9,710 nucleotides of DNA from Nostocaceae cyanobacterium CSSed10_463m (GCA_003556955.1 PWQB01000010.1:1-9710), one strand, 5' to 3'. Positions 1-6,866 are shown, counted from the first letter of the stretch. Program-made: numbers and translations. Notes: generated by a model from the sequence alone, not told the origin.

Positions 1-1169
1 AAATTCCTTTAGCGTGGCTACAGCTAGCCCAACAAAAAGTTAGGTTTCTGGTGGCTGTGGCTGGAATTGCTTTTATTGTGCTGCTGACTTTTATCCAACT
101 TGGCTTTCAAGATGCACTCTATTCTAGTGCTACTGCACTGCATCAAAATCTCCGAGGTGATTTATTTTTAGTTAGTTCACAATATAAAGCTTTGACCGCA
201 ACTCAAAGTTTTTCCCGCATTCGTTTATTCCAAACTTTGGGTTTTGATGGTGTAGAGTCAGTTAGCCCCATATACTTGCAATTTGCCAAATTAAAAAACC
301 CGGAAACTGGAGAGAAATATTCAATATATGTGATTGGCTTTGACCCCGGAAAATCTGTATTTAATATACCAGAAGTTACGGAAAATTTAGACAGACTGAA
401 AATTCCTGACATTGTCCTTTTTGACCGAATTTCGCGCCCAGAGTTTGGCCCTATCGCTAAAAATTTTGATGCTGGAAAAACTGAGCAGACAATTGAAATA
501 TTTCCCTTTGATGCTCCCATTGGTTATCGAGTCAGAGTCGGAGGATTATTCAGCTTAGGGCCTTCTTTTGGTGTAGATGGTAATTTAATTGTCAGTGATT
601 CCACTTTTCTCAGAATAAATCCTAATACTCGTCCAGCAAACATGATTGATATTGGTGTCATTACCCTGAATGCTGACGCAAATCCAGACCAAGTTTTGCA
701 ACAATTAGCTGCCAGTTTACCTAATGATGTCCAAATCTTTACTCGTCAAGGCTTTATTGATTTTGAGAAAGAGTATTGGTCTGTGAGAACACCCATAGGT
801 TTTATACTTAACCTCATGCTGACAATGGCTTCTGTGGTTGGTGTGGTAATTGTTTATCAAATTCTTTACAGCAACATTGCTAATCAATTGGTTGCTTATG
901 CAACTTTAAAAGCTATTGGATATGCCAACGGATATTTATTAAATGTAGTTTTTCAACAAGCATTTATCCTGGCAATGTTAGGTTATATACCGGGATTTAT
1001 TTTTTCCATAGGCTTATATAGTTTTGCTATGGAAGTAACTAAGTTACCAATCATGATGACTACCAACAACGCCATAATTGTTTTAGTCTCAGCAGTTTTA
1101 ATGTGCATAACTTCAGGTTCACTGGCAATTAATAAACTCCGTTCCGCAGATCCGGCAGATATTTTCTAG
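1..1169 (+). CDS. hgdC: DevC-type ABC exporter permease, HgdC-like (5' partial)
   Basis: Inner-membrane permease of the DevBCA family (FtsX/MacB-like ABC exporters). These work with a membrane-fusion protein and a TolC-like outer-membrane channel to export heterocyst envelope material. The frame is open from base 3, and the residues before the GTG at 51 (IPLAWLQLAQQKVRFLVAVAG) are the usual DevC N-terminus, so the true start lies a few codons upstream of the window. In visible-residue numbering there is one membrane segment at about 14-36, a large periplasmic domain at 37-265, and three C-terminal segments near 267-290, 313-340 and 356-377. The loop YATLKAIGY (299-307) resembles the ATPase-coupling helix, and the end LRSADPADIF is family-typical. 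The visible 388 residues are nearly the full family length. The DevC family call is firm. The HgdC name rests on the downstream genes and on the lack of an adjacent ATPase gene. Confidence 0.85.
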   Translation, partial: IPLAWLQLAQQKVRFLVAVAGIAFIVLLTFIQLGFQDALYSSATALHQNLRGDLFLVSSQYKALTATQSFSRIRLFQTLGFDGVESVSPIYLQFAKLKNPETGEKYSIYVIGFDPGKSVFNIPEVTENLDRLKIPDIVLFDRISRPEFGPIAKNFDAGKTEQTIEIFPFDAPIGYRVRVGGLFSLGPSFGVDGNLIVSDSTFLRINPNTRPANMIDIGVITLNADANPDQVLQQLAASLPNDVQIFTRQGFIDFEKEYWSVRTPIGFILNLMLTMASVVGVVIVYQILYSNIANQLVAYATLKAIGYANGYLLNVVFQQAFILAMLGYIPGFIFSIGLYSFAMEVTKLPIMMTTNNAIIVLVSAVLMCITSGSLAINKLRSADPADIF

Positions 1170-1243
1170 ATATAGCAATTTTACCATAAATATGTACTTA
1201 GTTGAAAGCAAAAATAGCCTTCTAGAAAAGTATGCTAGTTCAC

Positions 1244-1291
1244 CCTTGTCGTTCCCATAGGCTATTAATTAAAAAGCCGAAACCGACAAGG
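1244..1291. other. Nested inverted repeat in the hgdC-hgdA gap
   Basis: Outer arms CCTTGTCG (1244-1251) and CGACAAGG (1284-1291) pair perfectly over 8 bp. Inside them GGCT (1260-1263) and AGCC (1275-1278) form a second short stem around an AT-rich loop. It lies about 75 bases after the permease stop. No T-run follows on the + strand, so a classical intrinsic terminator is unlikely. It could be an attenuator, an RNA processing structure or a dispersed-repeat remnant. Confidence 0.45.
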
Positions 1292-1311
1292 ATTACTCAA
1301 CTGAAAACTCA

Positions 1312-1345
1312 GTAGTATTAGTTAATAAACAAAAGCTAATACTTG
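1312..1345 (+). promoter_or_regulatory. Hairpin just upstream of the epimerase start
   Basis: AGTATTAG (1314-1321) and CTAATACT (1336-1343) are perfect inverted arms. With one G-U wobble the stem extends inward to 10 bp (1314-1323 with 1334-1343), leaving a 10-base A-rich loop. It ends about 30 bases before the ATG at 1374, so it would sit in the 5' leader of the hgdA mRNA if transcription starts upstream or reads through from hgdC. There is no recognisable Shine-Dalgarno motif before 1374. A leader structure is an inference; it could also be a weak terminator. Confidence 0.4.
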
Positions 1346-1373
1346 TTATTTAACTCAAATTACCCATACCACT

Positions 1374-2363
1374 ATGCAAGTCCAAAACAAAACTCTCTTG
1401 ATTACCGATATTGATGAATTTATCGGTTTACGTGCCGCCGAATTAGCTATAGCGCAAGGAATGAAAGTTCGCGGACTACAAAGTTCTGCTGATGTGAATA
1501 AAATAGCCCAAAATTTGGGTATTGAAATTATTGTGGGTAAGGTTACCGATGCTACTATTGCCCAAAAAGCTTGTCAGGGTGTAGATATTGTTTTACATAA
1601 CGCTCAAATTGCTCAAGAAGCGGGCGCAATTAAAGAATTTCGTGAGGTAAATGTTGGCGGTACGGTCAATATGGCTAAAGCTGCTAAAAATGCTGGGGTG
1701 AAAACTTTTGTCCATCTTTCTAGTGTGATGGTTTACGGGTTTAATTATGCCGATGGTATTACAGAATCTGGAACTCTTTCCGGTGATAGTAATCCTTACT
1801 GTCAGACAAAAATAGAAGCCGAAACAGAACTTTTACCTTTGAATTGTCCTCCTGATTTTGGTGTGATTATTATTCGGGCGGGAGATGTTTATGGGCCAGG
1901 GAGTAATTCTTGGGTTGTCCGCCCCATTTCGATGATGCGCCAAAAGTTATTTGCTTATGCCAATGATGGTCAAGGAGTGATGAATCATGTCTATGTAGAT
2001 AACTTGATTGATGCTGTGTTTCTAGCAATTGCAAAAGAAACCTACGGTGAAATTTTTAACATTACCGATGGTCAAGAAACCTCCTGGAAAGAATATTTCC
2101 TACGTTTAGCTGCAATGGAAGGTTTAGCTGCGCCAATGTCTTTACCCAAAGATGAAATGAAGTTATTTCTCAAACTTCGCGCCCAAGGTCAAAAACTTTT
2201 TCGCAAAAAAGCAGACATCTTACCAGAGTCTGTGGATTTTATGAGTCGTCCTCATGCTTATTCCATTGCTAAGGCACAAAACTTGTTAGATTATAAACCA
2301 AAAATTGACTTAGAAGATGGTTTACGACTAACACAAGCATGGATGAAAAAAGCGGATATTTAA
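1374..2363 (+). CDS. hgdA: Extended SDR nucleotide-sugar epimerase/dehydratase, HgdA-like
   Basis: Member of the NAD-dependent epimerase/dehydratase (extended short-chain dehydrogenase) family, 329 aa, cytoplasmic. HgdA of Nostoc PCC 7120 is reported as a UDP-galactose 4-epimerase needed for normal heterocyst glycolipid composition. Visible family features are the catalytic Ser region HLSSVMVYG (114-122), the catalytic pair Y142/K146 in PYCQTK, the strand motif IIRAGDVYGPGS (166-177) and HVYVDNLIDA (205-214), which precedes the sugar-binding C-terminal part. The odd part is the N-terminal Rossmann motif. Where the family has TGxxGFxG, this protein reads TDIDEFIG (11-18), with only the last glycine kept, so dinucleotide binding may be altered. 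The gene follows the permease by 204 bases, with two hairpins in the gap and no clear ribosome-binding site. The fold is certain. Its substrate and its identity as HgdA rest on gene order. Confidence 0.78.
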   Translation: MQVQNKTLLITDIDEFIGLRAAELAIAQGMKVRGLQSSADVNKIAQNLGIEIIVGKVTDATIAQKACQGVDIVLHNAQIAQEAGAIKEFREVNVGGTVNMAKAAKNAGVKTFVHLSSVMVYGFNYADGITESGTLSGDSNPYCQTKIEAETELLPLNCPPDFGVIIIRAGDVYGPGSNSWVVRPISMMRQKLFAYANDGQGVMNHVYVDNLIDAVFLAIAKETYGEIFNITDGQETSWKEYFLRLAAMEGLAAPMSLPKDEMKLFLKLRAQGQKLFRKKADILPESVDFMSRPHAYSIAKAQNLLDYKPKIDLEDGLRLTQAWMKKADI

Positions 2364-2388
2364 AAACTGCCTAAGAGCATTGTTTTAT

Positions 2389-3372
2389 ATGAGTTATAAT
2401 TTGCCGAAAGTCAGCATTGGTTTACCTGTTTATAATGGCGAGAAGTTTATCAAATCAGCGCTCGATTCACTTTTAGCCCAGACTTTTGAAGATTTCGAGT
2501 TAATCATTTCAGATAACGCCTCTACAGATAAGACTGAAGAAATTTGTCGGGCTTATGCCGCTCAAGACAAACGTATTCGTTACTATCGCAATTCTACTAA
2601 TCTTGGTTGTTCGCATAACTTCAATCGTGTGTTTGAATTGTCTGTAGGCGAATACTTTAAATGGGCAGCCTATGATGATTTACACGCTCCAGATTTTCTG
2701 ATGAAATGTGTGGATGTACTTGACAATAACCCCAAGGTTGTCTTGTGCCATTCTCAGGTATATTTCATAGATGAAAATGGTGATTTTCTGCAAAACTACA
2801 ATATAAAACTCCACACAGATGCAGAAAAACCCCACAAGCGTTTTCAGCAGTTACTTACTAAGCATCTCTGCTATCAGACTTACGGAGTAATTCGTGCTAG
2901 CGCTCTCAGAAAAATACCTCCTATGGGTAGTTATGGCACTGCGGATGGAATTTTATTGTTAAGAATTGGTTTGCTTGGCCAATTTTATGAAATTCCTGAA
3001 TACTTGTTCTTTGCTAGAAGCCATTCCCAACAATCATTGAGTATGTTTTTTCCCAATCATAATTTGTTGGTGAATAATCAAGCAGAATCTACTTCTAAAG
3101 TTTTACCTGATTTCTATGCCTACACGGTTTGGTTTGATTCAGCGAAAAAGGGAAAAATATTATTTCCACATTGGAGAATAGTTTGGGAATATATGGTTTC
3201 TATCTGGCTATTTAAACTGAGTTTGTATCAGCGCATACGTTGCCATATTAGTATTTATCAGCAGTTGCACGGTACAGAATATCTGTTGCTGCAAGATTTA
3301 CTCAAGGCGGCTCAAATTATCTGGCAAAGTTGGCATTATCCGTCTATAAACAACCAGAAAATTATCCCTTAA
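2389..3372 (+). CDS. GT2-family glycosyltransferase, soluble
   Basis: Family 2 (GT-A fold) glycosyltransferase of 327 aa. The N-terminal domain shows KVSIGLPVYNGEKF (7-20), the nucleotide-sugar motif SDNASTD (41-47), NLGCSHNFN (71-79) and an acidic metal-binding pair in AAYDDLHAP (D96, D97). No strong transmembrane helix is visible, and the C-terminal third is basic and aromatic-rich, so it is probably cytoplasmic or loosely membrane-associated. A longer frame begins at a TTG at 2380, but ATG 2389 is better: the purine-rich AAGAG at 2373-2377 lies 11 bases before it and would be only 2 bases from the TTG. It starts 25 bases after the epimerase stop, so the two are very likely co-transcribed. 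Donor and acceptor cannot be read from the sequence. The neighbourhood suggests a sugar transfer in heterocyst glycolipid or envelope polysaccharide synthesis. Confidence 0.85.
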   Translation: MSYNLPKVSIGLPVYNGEKFIKSALDSLLAQTFEDFELIISDNASTDKTEEICRAYAAQDKRIRYYRNSTNLGCSHNFNRVFELSVGEYFKWAAYDDLHAPDFLMKCVDVLDNNPKVVLCHSQVYFIDENGDFLQNYNIKLHTDAEKPHKRFQQLLTKHLCYQTYGVIRASALRKIPPMGSYGTADGILLLRIGLLGQFYEIPEYLFFARSHSQQSLSMFFPNHNLLVNNQAESTSKVLPDFYAYTVWFDSAKKGKILFPHWRIVWEYMVSIWLFKLSLYQRIRCHISIYQQLHGTEYLLLQDLLKAAQIIWQSWHYPSINNQKIIP

Positions 3373-3428
3373 CGGGCTTTCTGTTCAAATTTTTTGCTAA
3401 GTAAATCACGGGTTTAAGTAACTAAATT

Positions 3429-3902
3429 ATGTTGAAATTCATTCATTTTCGTCGTGTACTGCTAGCTACCTTGTTGAGTATTAGCTTTGTGAGAAGTGTG
3501 AACGCTGAATCCACTGCAACGCTGACGGTTGTAGTCGAGGGCATTAACAACCAAAATGGGCAGATTTGTCTGGGAGTTTATTCCCGTGCTAAGGGATTTC
3601 CTATGAGTACGGAGGATGTATTAAAAAGCGCGTGTGTGCGGCCTCAAGGGGATACTTTGACTCATAAATTCTCTGGTTTGAAACCGGGAACTTATGCAGT
3701 AGCGGTAGTGGATGATCAGAATGGCGATCGCAAACTCAATAAAGACTTTCTCGGTATTCCTAAAGAAGGTTTTGGTCTTTCCAGAAATCCCACTGTCTCA
3801 ATAGCAACTGGTACACCTAGCTTTTTCGATGCCAGTTTTATGGTGATACCAAATCAAAATACCACAATCAATATTTTGATGAAATACCGCCTTGATTCTT
3901 AA
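3429..3902 (+). CDS. Secreted DUF2141 domain protein
   Basis: A 157-aa exported protein. Residues 1-26 form a Sec-type signal peptide: basic start (KFIHFRR), hydrophobic core LLATLLSISF, and likely cleavage after VNA (A26). The mature part is a small beta-rich DUF2141 domain. It contains INNQNGQICLGVY (39-51), LKPGTYAVAVVDDQNGD (84-100) and NKDFLGIPKEGFGLS (104-118), which are characteristic of that family. The D95-D96-Q-N98-G-D100 stretch resembles a calcium-binding loop; this is a visual resemblance only. DUF2141 proteins have no established biochemical function that I know of. It sits 56 bases after the GT2 gene and 230 bases before the next, on the same strand as the glycolipid genes, which suggests a periplasmic or envelope role tied to the exported glycolipids. 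A HIP1 octamer lies in the coding sequence at 3724-3731. Confidence 0.85.
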   Translation: MLKFIHFRRVLLATLLSISFVRSVNAESTATLTVVVEGINNQNGQICLGVYSRAKGFPMSTEDVLKSACVRPQGDTLTHKFSGLKPGTYAVAVVDDQNGDRKLNKDFLGIPKEGFGLSRNPTVSIATGTPSFFDASFMVIPNQNTTINILMKYRLDS

Positions 3903-4005
3903 TTCAATAGACATTTGGTGGGAAAGAATTTATAGACTTTCCATGTAACCTCTCTACAAGGGTTCTGTGATAACGCATATTTTATTTTCACCAGATGTCT
4001 AATGA

Positions 4006-4067
4006 GTAGGGGCGGGTTTACAGATATGATTCATCATTAACGCGTATATTAGTGAACCCGCCCCTAC
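4006..4067. repeat. Small inverted-repeat element with 13-bp perfect ends
   Basis: GTAGGGGCGGGTT (4006-4018) and AACCCGCCCCTAC (4055-4067) are perfect 13-bp inverted ends around an AT-rich centre. Allowing G-U pairs and one mismatch, the stem can continue inward to about 4028/4045. The GC-rich arms contrast sharply with the AT-rich surroundings. Such elements are common dispersed repeats in Nostoc-type genomes, possibly MITE-like. In RNA it would form a strong hairpin in the 230-base gap between the DUF2141 gene and the first membrane GT2 gene, without a following T-run. I see no gene in this gap. Confidence 0.7.
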
Positions 4068-4132
4068 ATAACTTCTTCCACCTTTGATCGTGACTCGCCA
4101 TTACACTAGGCAAAATTTGCCACAGAATATAT

Positions 4133-5392
4133 ATGCAAGAGTTGACGATATTCATTACTCAGTCTTTGCTGAGTTGGCTGGCTATTCAAATGTGTTTAGC
4201 GCTGGTTTTTCTATTATACCTGCGATCGCACCAAGAAAATTTATCAGCCGATGAGCAGTTACCCAAAACGGCTGTGATTCTTTGCTTACGCGGAGCCGAT
4301 CCGTTTTTGCCTAACTGTGTGGAGGCGCTGTTAAATCAGAATTATCCAGAGTACGATTTAAAGCTAATTGTTGATAGTCAAGAAGATCCGGCTTGGGAAA
4401 TTGTTAACGATATTATCAACAAACAAGGAGCTAGTAACGTCCAAGTCAGCCCTCTGAGGACTATACGACACAATTGTAGTCTTAAATGCAGTTCTCTGTT
4501 GCAAGCTGTGTCTGAGTTGGATGATTCCTATCAGGTGGTGGCTCTAGTTGATGCTGATACTATTGTTCATGCTAACTGGTTACGTGAATTAGTTAGTCCT
4601 TTAGCTGATCCAAAAGTGGGGGCGACGACGGGAAACCGTTGGTTTGTCCCTACAGGTAACTATTGGGGATCTTTGGTGCGCTATATAGGTAATGTTTCTA
4701 CTGTGGTGCAAATGTATCTGTTCCAAGTTCCCTGGGGTGGGACTTTAGCGATAAAAACAGAAGTGCTGCGCCAAACAGGTCTGTTAGATAAGTGGAAACA
4801 GGCGTTTGGCGAAGATTTTATGATTCACAAGATCCTGAAACAAAATGGGATGCGGGTTAAGCTTGTGCCTTCTTTGATGATGCTGAATCGGGAAGAGTGC
4901 GATTTGCTGGGTTTAATAGATTCTCTCAAGCGTCTCATCTTGTATTCTCGACTTTACCATCCCAGTTGGTTAGCTATAGTTGGTGACGCTGTTTCTAGTA
5001 TTTTGTTTCCTTTTGTGGCCATAATTCTGTTTATCTTATCTTTGTTAGATGCACAATGGGATTTAGCCGCTTTATTGTTTTCCACTTATTGCATTTACAC
5101 TGTGGGGTTACTCTTGGTAACGCTGATTTTAGAGTTAGGCGTAAGTCAAGTGATTCGCTCTCATGGTCAGCCAAATACAAAGTTATCACTGATGACAATA
5201 GCTAAAATATTCGTTGCTATTCCTTTGACACAGTGGGTATATGGTTTGGCTTTGCTCTCTTCATTATGGATGTCTACAGTTAAATGGCGCGGTATTGTTT
5301 ATCGTGTGCAAAATGCCTGGAATATCCGATTAGTTGAATATCATCCTTATGATTTGTTGGATCAACCTATTGATAGCAAAATTTCTCTTTGA
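4133..5392 (+). CDS. Membrane-anchored GT2 glycosyltransferase, tandem copy A
   Basis: Membrane-bound family 2 glycosyltransferase of 419 aa, similar in layout to ceramide glucosyltransferase-like enzymes. One N-terminal membrane helix (about 5-30) is followed by a cytoplasmic GT-A domain. Motifs there are AVILCLRGADPF (47-58), IVDSQEDPAW (79-88), the metal-binding D140-A-D142, TGNRWFVP (166-173), WGGTLAIK (201-208) and a catalytic-type acidic pair in FGEDFM (E227, D228). Hydrophobic segments near 282-304, 309-340 and 355-380 close the protein. Where processive or lipid-acting GT2 enzymes often carry Q(Q/R)xRW, this copy reads LKRLILYSRLYHPSW (265-279), so that motif is not clearly kept. It is gap-free alignable with the next gene. 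No good Shine-Dalgarno is seen before ATG 4133. The acceptor may be a lipid, an inference from the membrane anchoring and the cluster. Confidence 0.83.
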   Translation: MQELTIFITQSLLSWLAIQMCLALVFLLYLRSHQENLSADEQLPKTAVILCLRGADPFLPNCVEALLNQNYPEYDLKLIVDSQEDPAWEIVNDIINKQGASNVQVSPLRTIRHNCSLKCSSLLQAVSELDDSYQVVALVDADTIVHANWLRELVSPLADPKVGATTGNRWFVPTGNYWGSLVRYIGNVSTVVQMYLFQVPWGGTLAIKTEVLRQTGLLDKWKQAFGEDFMIHKILKQNGMRVKLVPSLMMLNREECDLLGLIDSLKRLILYSRLYHPSWLAIVGDAVSSILFPFVAIILFILSLLDAQWDLAALLFSTYCIYTVGLLLVTLILELGVSQVIRSHGQPNTKLSLMTIAKIFVAIPLTQWVYGLALLSSLWMSTVKWRGIVYRVQNAWNIRLVEYHPYDLLDQPIDSKISL

Positions 5393-5403
5393 GGTCAATT
5401 AAT

Positions 5404-5470
5404 GAGATGCGATGGAGGAGACGCGATGAATCATGATAAACAGACGCGATGAATCGCGTCTCTACAAGGG
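5404..5470. repeat. Dispersed repeat cluster with AGACGCGAT hairpin
   Basis: AGACGCGATGAATC occurs twice (5419-5432 and 5442-5455), and a diverged third copy GAGATGCGATGGA lies at 5404-5416. The second copy runs into ATCGCGTCTC (5453-5462), making a tight palindrome AGACGCGAT-GA-ATCGCGTCT (5442-5461 or so). The first copy can pair with the same arm (5418-5427 with 5453-5462), so two alternative hairpins are possible. The flank TCTCTACAAGGG (5459-5470) recurs exactly at 3951-3962. It lies in the 141-base gap between the two paralogous GT2 genes. Repeats of this look are frequent between cyanobacterial genes, and no coding role is implied. Confidence 0.65.
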
Positions 5471-5522
5471 GGGGATGCTACGTAATTTGCTTTAGTTCAT
5501 CTCTCAATATTAACCATACAGT

Positions 5523-5526
5523 AGGA
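5523..5526 (+). promoter_or_regulatory. Ribosome-binding site of GT2 copy B
   Basis: AGGA lies 7 bases before ATG 5534. It is the clearest Shine-Dalgarno match in the window. Copy A, hgdA, hglT and cpcT lack a comparable motif, so translation strength may differ between the two GT2 paralogues. Confidence 0.5.
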
Positions 5527-5533
5527 ATAAAAG

Positions 5534-6796
5534 ATGAACGACTTGGTAATATTCCTATGTAGGTGTTTAACGGTTGCATTGGCTGTTCAAGTATGTTTTA
5601 TGTTAGTGTTTTTGTGGCATCTATCTTCATCCCAAAAACATCTCTTAGCAGATGAAGATTTACCTAAAACGGCAGTGATTCTTTGCCTACGTGGTGCTGA
5701 TCCGTTTTTGAGTGATTGTTTGCAAGCTCTGTTAAATCAGAATTACACGCAGTATGATTTAAAGTTAGTTGTTGATCGCATGGAAGATCCAGCATGGACA
5801 ATTGCAACTGATACTGTCCAGGAACATGGGGCGACTAATGTGCAAATTAGCCCTTTGCGAATTATCCGCAAAAGTTGCAGTCTTAAATGTAGTGCTTTAA
5901 TTCAAGCTGTGACAGAGTTGGATGATTCTTATCAGGCGATCGCATTAGTAGATGCTGATACAATTGTTCATGCTAATTGGCTGCGTGAATTAGTCACTCC
6001 TTTAGCTCATCCCCACATTGGCGCGACAACGGGAAACCGTTGGTATGTCCCTACAGCTAGCCATTGGGGTTCTATAGTTCGCTATATGTGGAACGTATCT
6101 GCGGTAGTGCAGATGTATTTATATGGTATTCCTTGGGGTGGGACTTTGGCTGTGAAAACAGAAGTCATTCATCAAACAAGATTGCTTGATAAGTGGGGCA
6201 AAGCTTTCTGTGAAGATACAATGATGCGTCAAATCTTAGGTAAACATAAAATACAGATTAAATTTGTACCTTCTTTGATGATGCTAAATCAAGAAGAGTG
6301 TGATTTAACTGGTTTAAAATCTTGGATGCAGCGTCAACTTTTGTTTTGCCGACTTTATCATCCCCATTGGTTAGCAGTGGTTGGTAATGCGATTTTAACC
6401 ATACTCTGTCCCACTCTTTTAACTGTATTGTTTATAGCAGCTTTGCTAACTGGACAATGGTATTCTGCATCATTATCTCTGAGCTACTATAGCAGCTATG
6501 TAGTGGCATTACTGTTAATTGTACTTTTCTTAGAGCAAGGAGTACAGCTAGTTATTCGCCCTCCTCATCAACCCAGTCCACAATTATCCGTTGCTGCAAT
6601 TTTCAAGATGTTAATCGGGATTCCGTTAACACAATGGGTATATGGTTTCGTGTTCCTCTCTTCTCTCTGGATGTCAAAAGTTAAGTGGCGCGGTATTACC
6701 TATAAATTCAAAAGTCCCTGGAAGATTCGGTTAGTTGAATATCGTCCTTATCAGCCGCTAGACAAACCTGACTCACCCAATATTTCTTTGAATTGA
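5534..6796 (+). CDS. Membrane-anchored GT2 glycosyltransferase, tandem copy B
   Basis: Paralogue of the preceding gene, 420 aa. By hand count it is about 260 of 419 residues identical (62%), with no insertion or deletion until the last residue. The shared features are AVILCLRGADPF (47-58), D140-A-D142, TGNRWYVP (166-173), WGGTLAVK (201-208) and an acidic pair in FCEDTM (E227, D228). It also has an N-terminal helix (about 5-30) and C-terminal hydrophobic segments near 282-304, 312-338 and 353-380. The most divergent parts are the stretch after the acidic pair (229-240), the presumed acceptor-side segment (261-270, here MQRQLL) and the C-terminal membrane region. The glycine of the acidic motif (GED) is cysteine here (CED). 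Divergence in acceptor-side regions suggests a different lipid or sugar specificity rather than redundancy; this is inference. It has a good ribosome-binding site, and the gap to hglT is 70 bases. Confidence 0.83.
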   Translation: MNDLVIFLCRCLTVALAVQVCFMLVFLWHLSSSQKHLLADEDLPKTAVILCLRGADPFLSDCLQALLNQNYTQYDLKLVVDRMEDPAWTIATDTVQEHGATNVQISPLRIIRKSCSLKCSALIQAVTELDDSYQAIALVDADTIVHANWLRELVTPLAHPHIGATTGNRWYVPTASHWGSIVRYMWNVSAVVQMYLYGIPWGGTLAVKTEVIHQTRLLDKWGKAFCEDTMMRQILGKHKIQIKFVPSLMMLNQEECDLTGLKSWMQRQLLFCRLYHPHWLAVVGNAILTILCPTLLTVLFIAALLTGQWYSASLSLSYYSSYVVALLLIVLFLEQGVQLVIRPPHQPSPQLSVAAIFKMLIGIPLTQWVYGFVFLSSLWMSKVKWRGITYKFKSPWKIRLVEYRPYQPLDKPDSPNISLN

Positions 6797-6806
6797 TCAT
6801 GCAGGT

Positions 6807-6819
6807 TGCTTAATAAGCA
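6807..6819. other. 13-base palindrome before hglT
   Basis: TGCTTA-A-TAAGCA is a perfect palindrome around one central base, 48 bases before the hglT start. It could be a small protein-binding site. As an RNA hairpin its loop would be too small without opening pairs. Short palindromes arise by chance in AT-rich gaps, so the confidence is low. Confidence 0.2.
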
Positions 6820-6866
6820 TAAAGACACAAATTTTCCTGAAACAAATACACAGAATTACTAAAAAT

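Noticed and set aside
51..53. GTG as the start of the permease
   Set aside because: The 16 in-frame codons before it encode the conserved DevC N-terminus, so the start is outside the window.
203..520. A 105-codon open frame on the - strand
   Set aside because: It lies wholly inside the DevC-type permease gene on the opposite strand, shows no recognisable domain, and the overlapped gene is clearly real.
1244..1291. Intrinsic terminator of the permease gene
   Set aside because: The stem encloses a long interrupted loop and is followed by GATTACTCAAC, not a T-run.
2380..2382. TTG start for the soluble GT2
   Set aside because: The purine-rich AAGAG is only 2 bases away, whereas ATG 2389 has workable spacing and begins near the conserved KVSIGLPVYN.
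3945..3957. NtcA-like site GTA-N-TAC before GT2 copy A
   Set aside because: The spacer is 7 bases, not the 8 of the NtcA consensus, and it lies about 175 bases from the start codon with no -10 at the expected distance.
5404..5470. Possible CRISPR fragment from the repeated AGACGCGATGAATC units
   Set aside because: The units are 14 bases with a 9-base gap, are palindromic, and are too few and too short; no cas gene is nearby.
4133..6796. Cellulose or chitin synthase-like processive polymerase
   Set aside because: No PilZ domain, too few membrane helices and no Q(Q/R)xRW; the layout is closer to single-sugar lipid glycosyltransferases.
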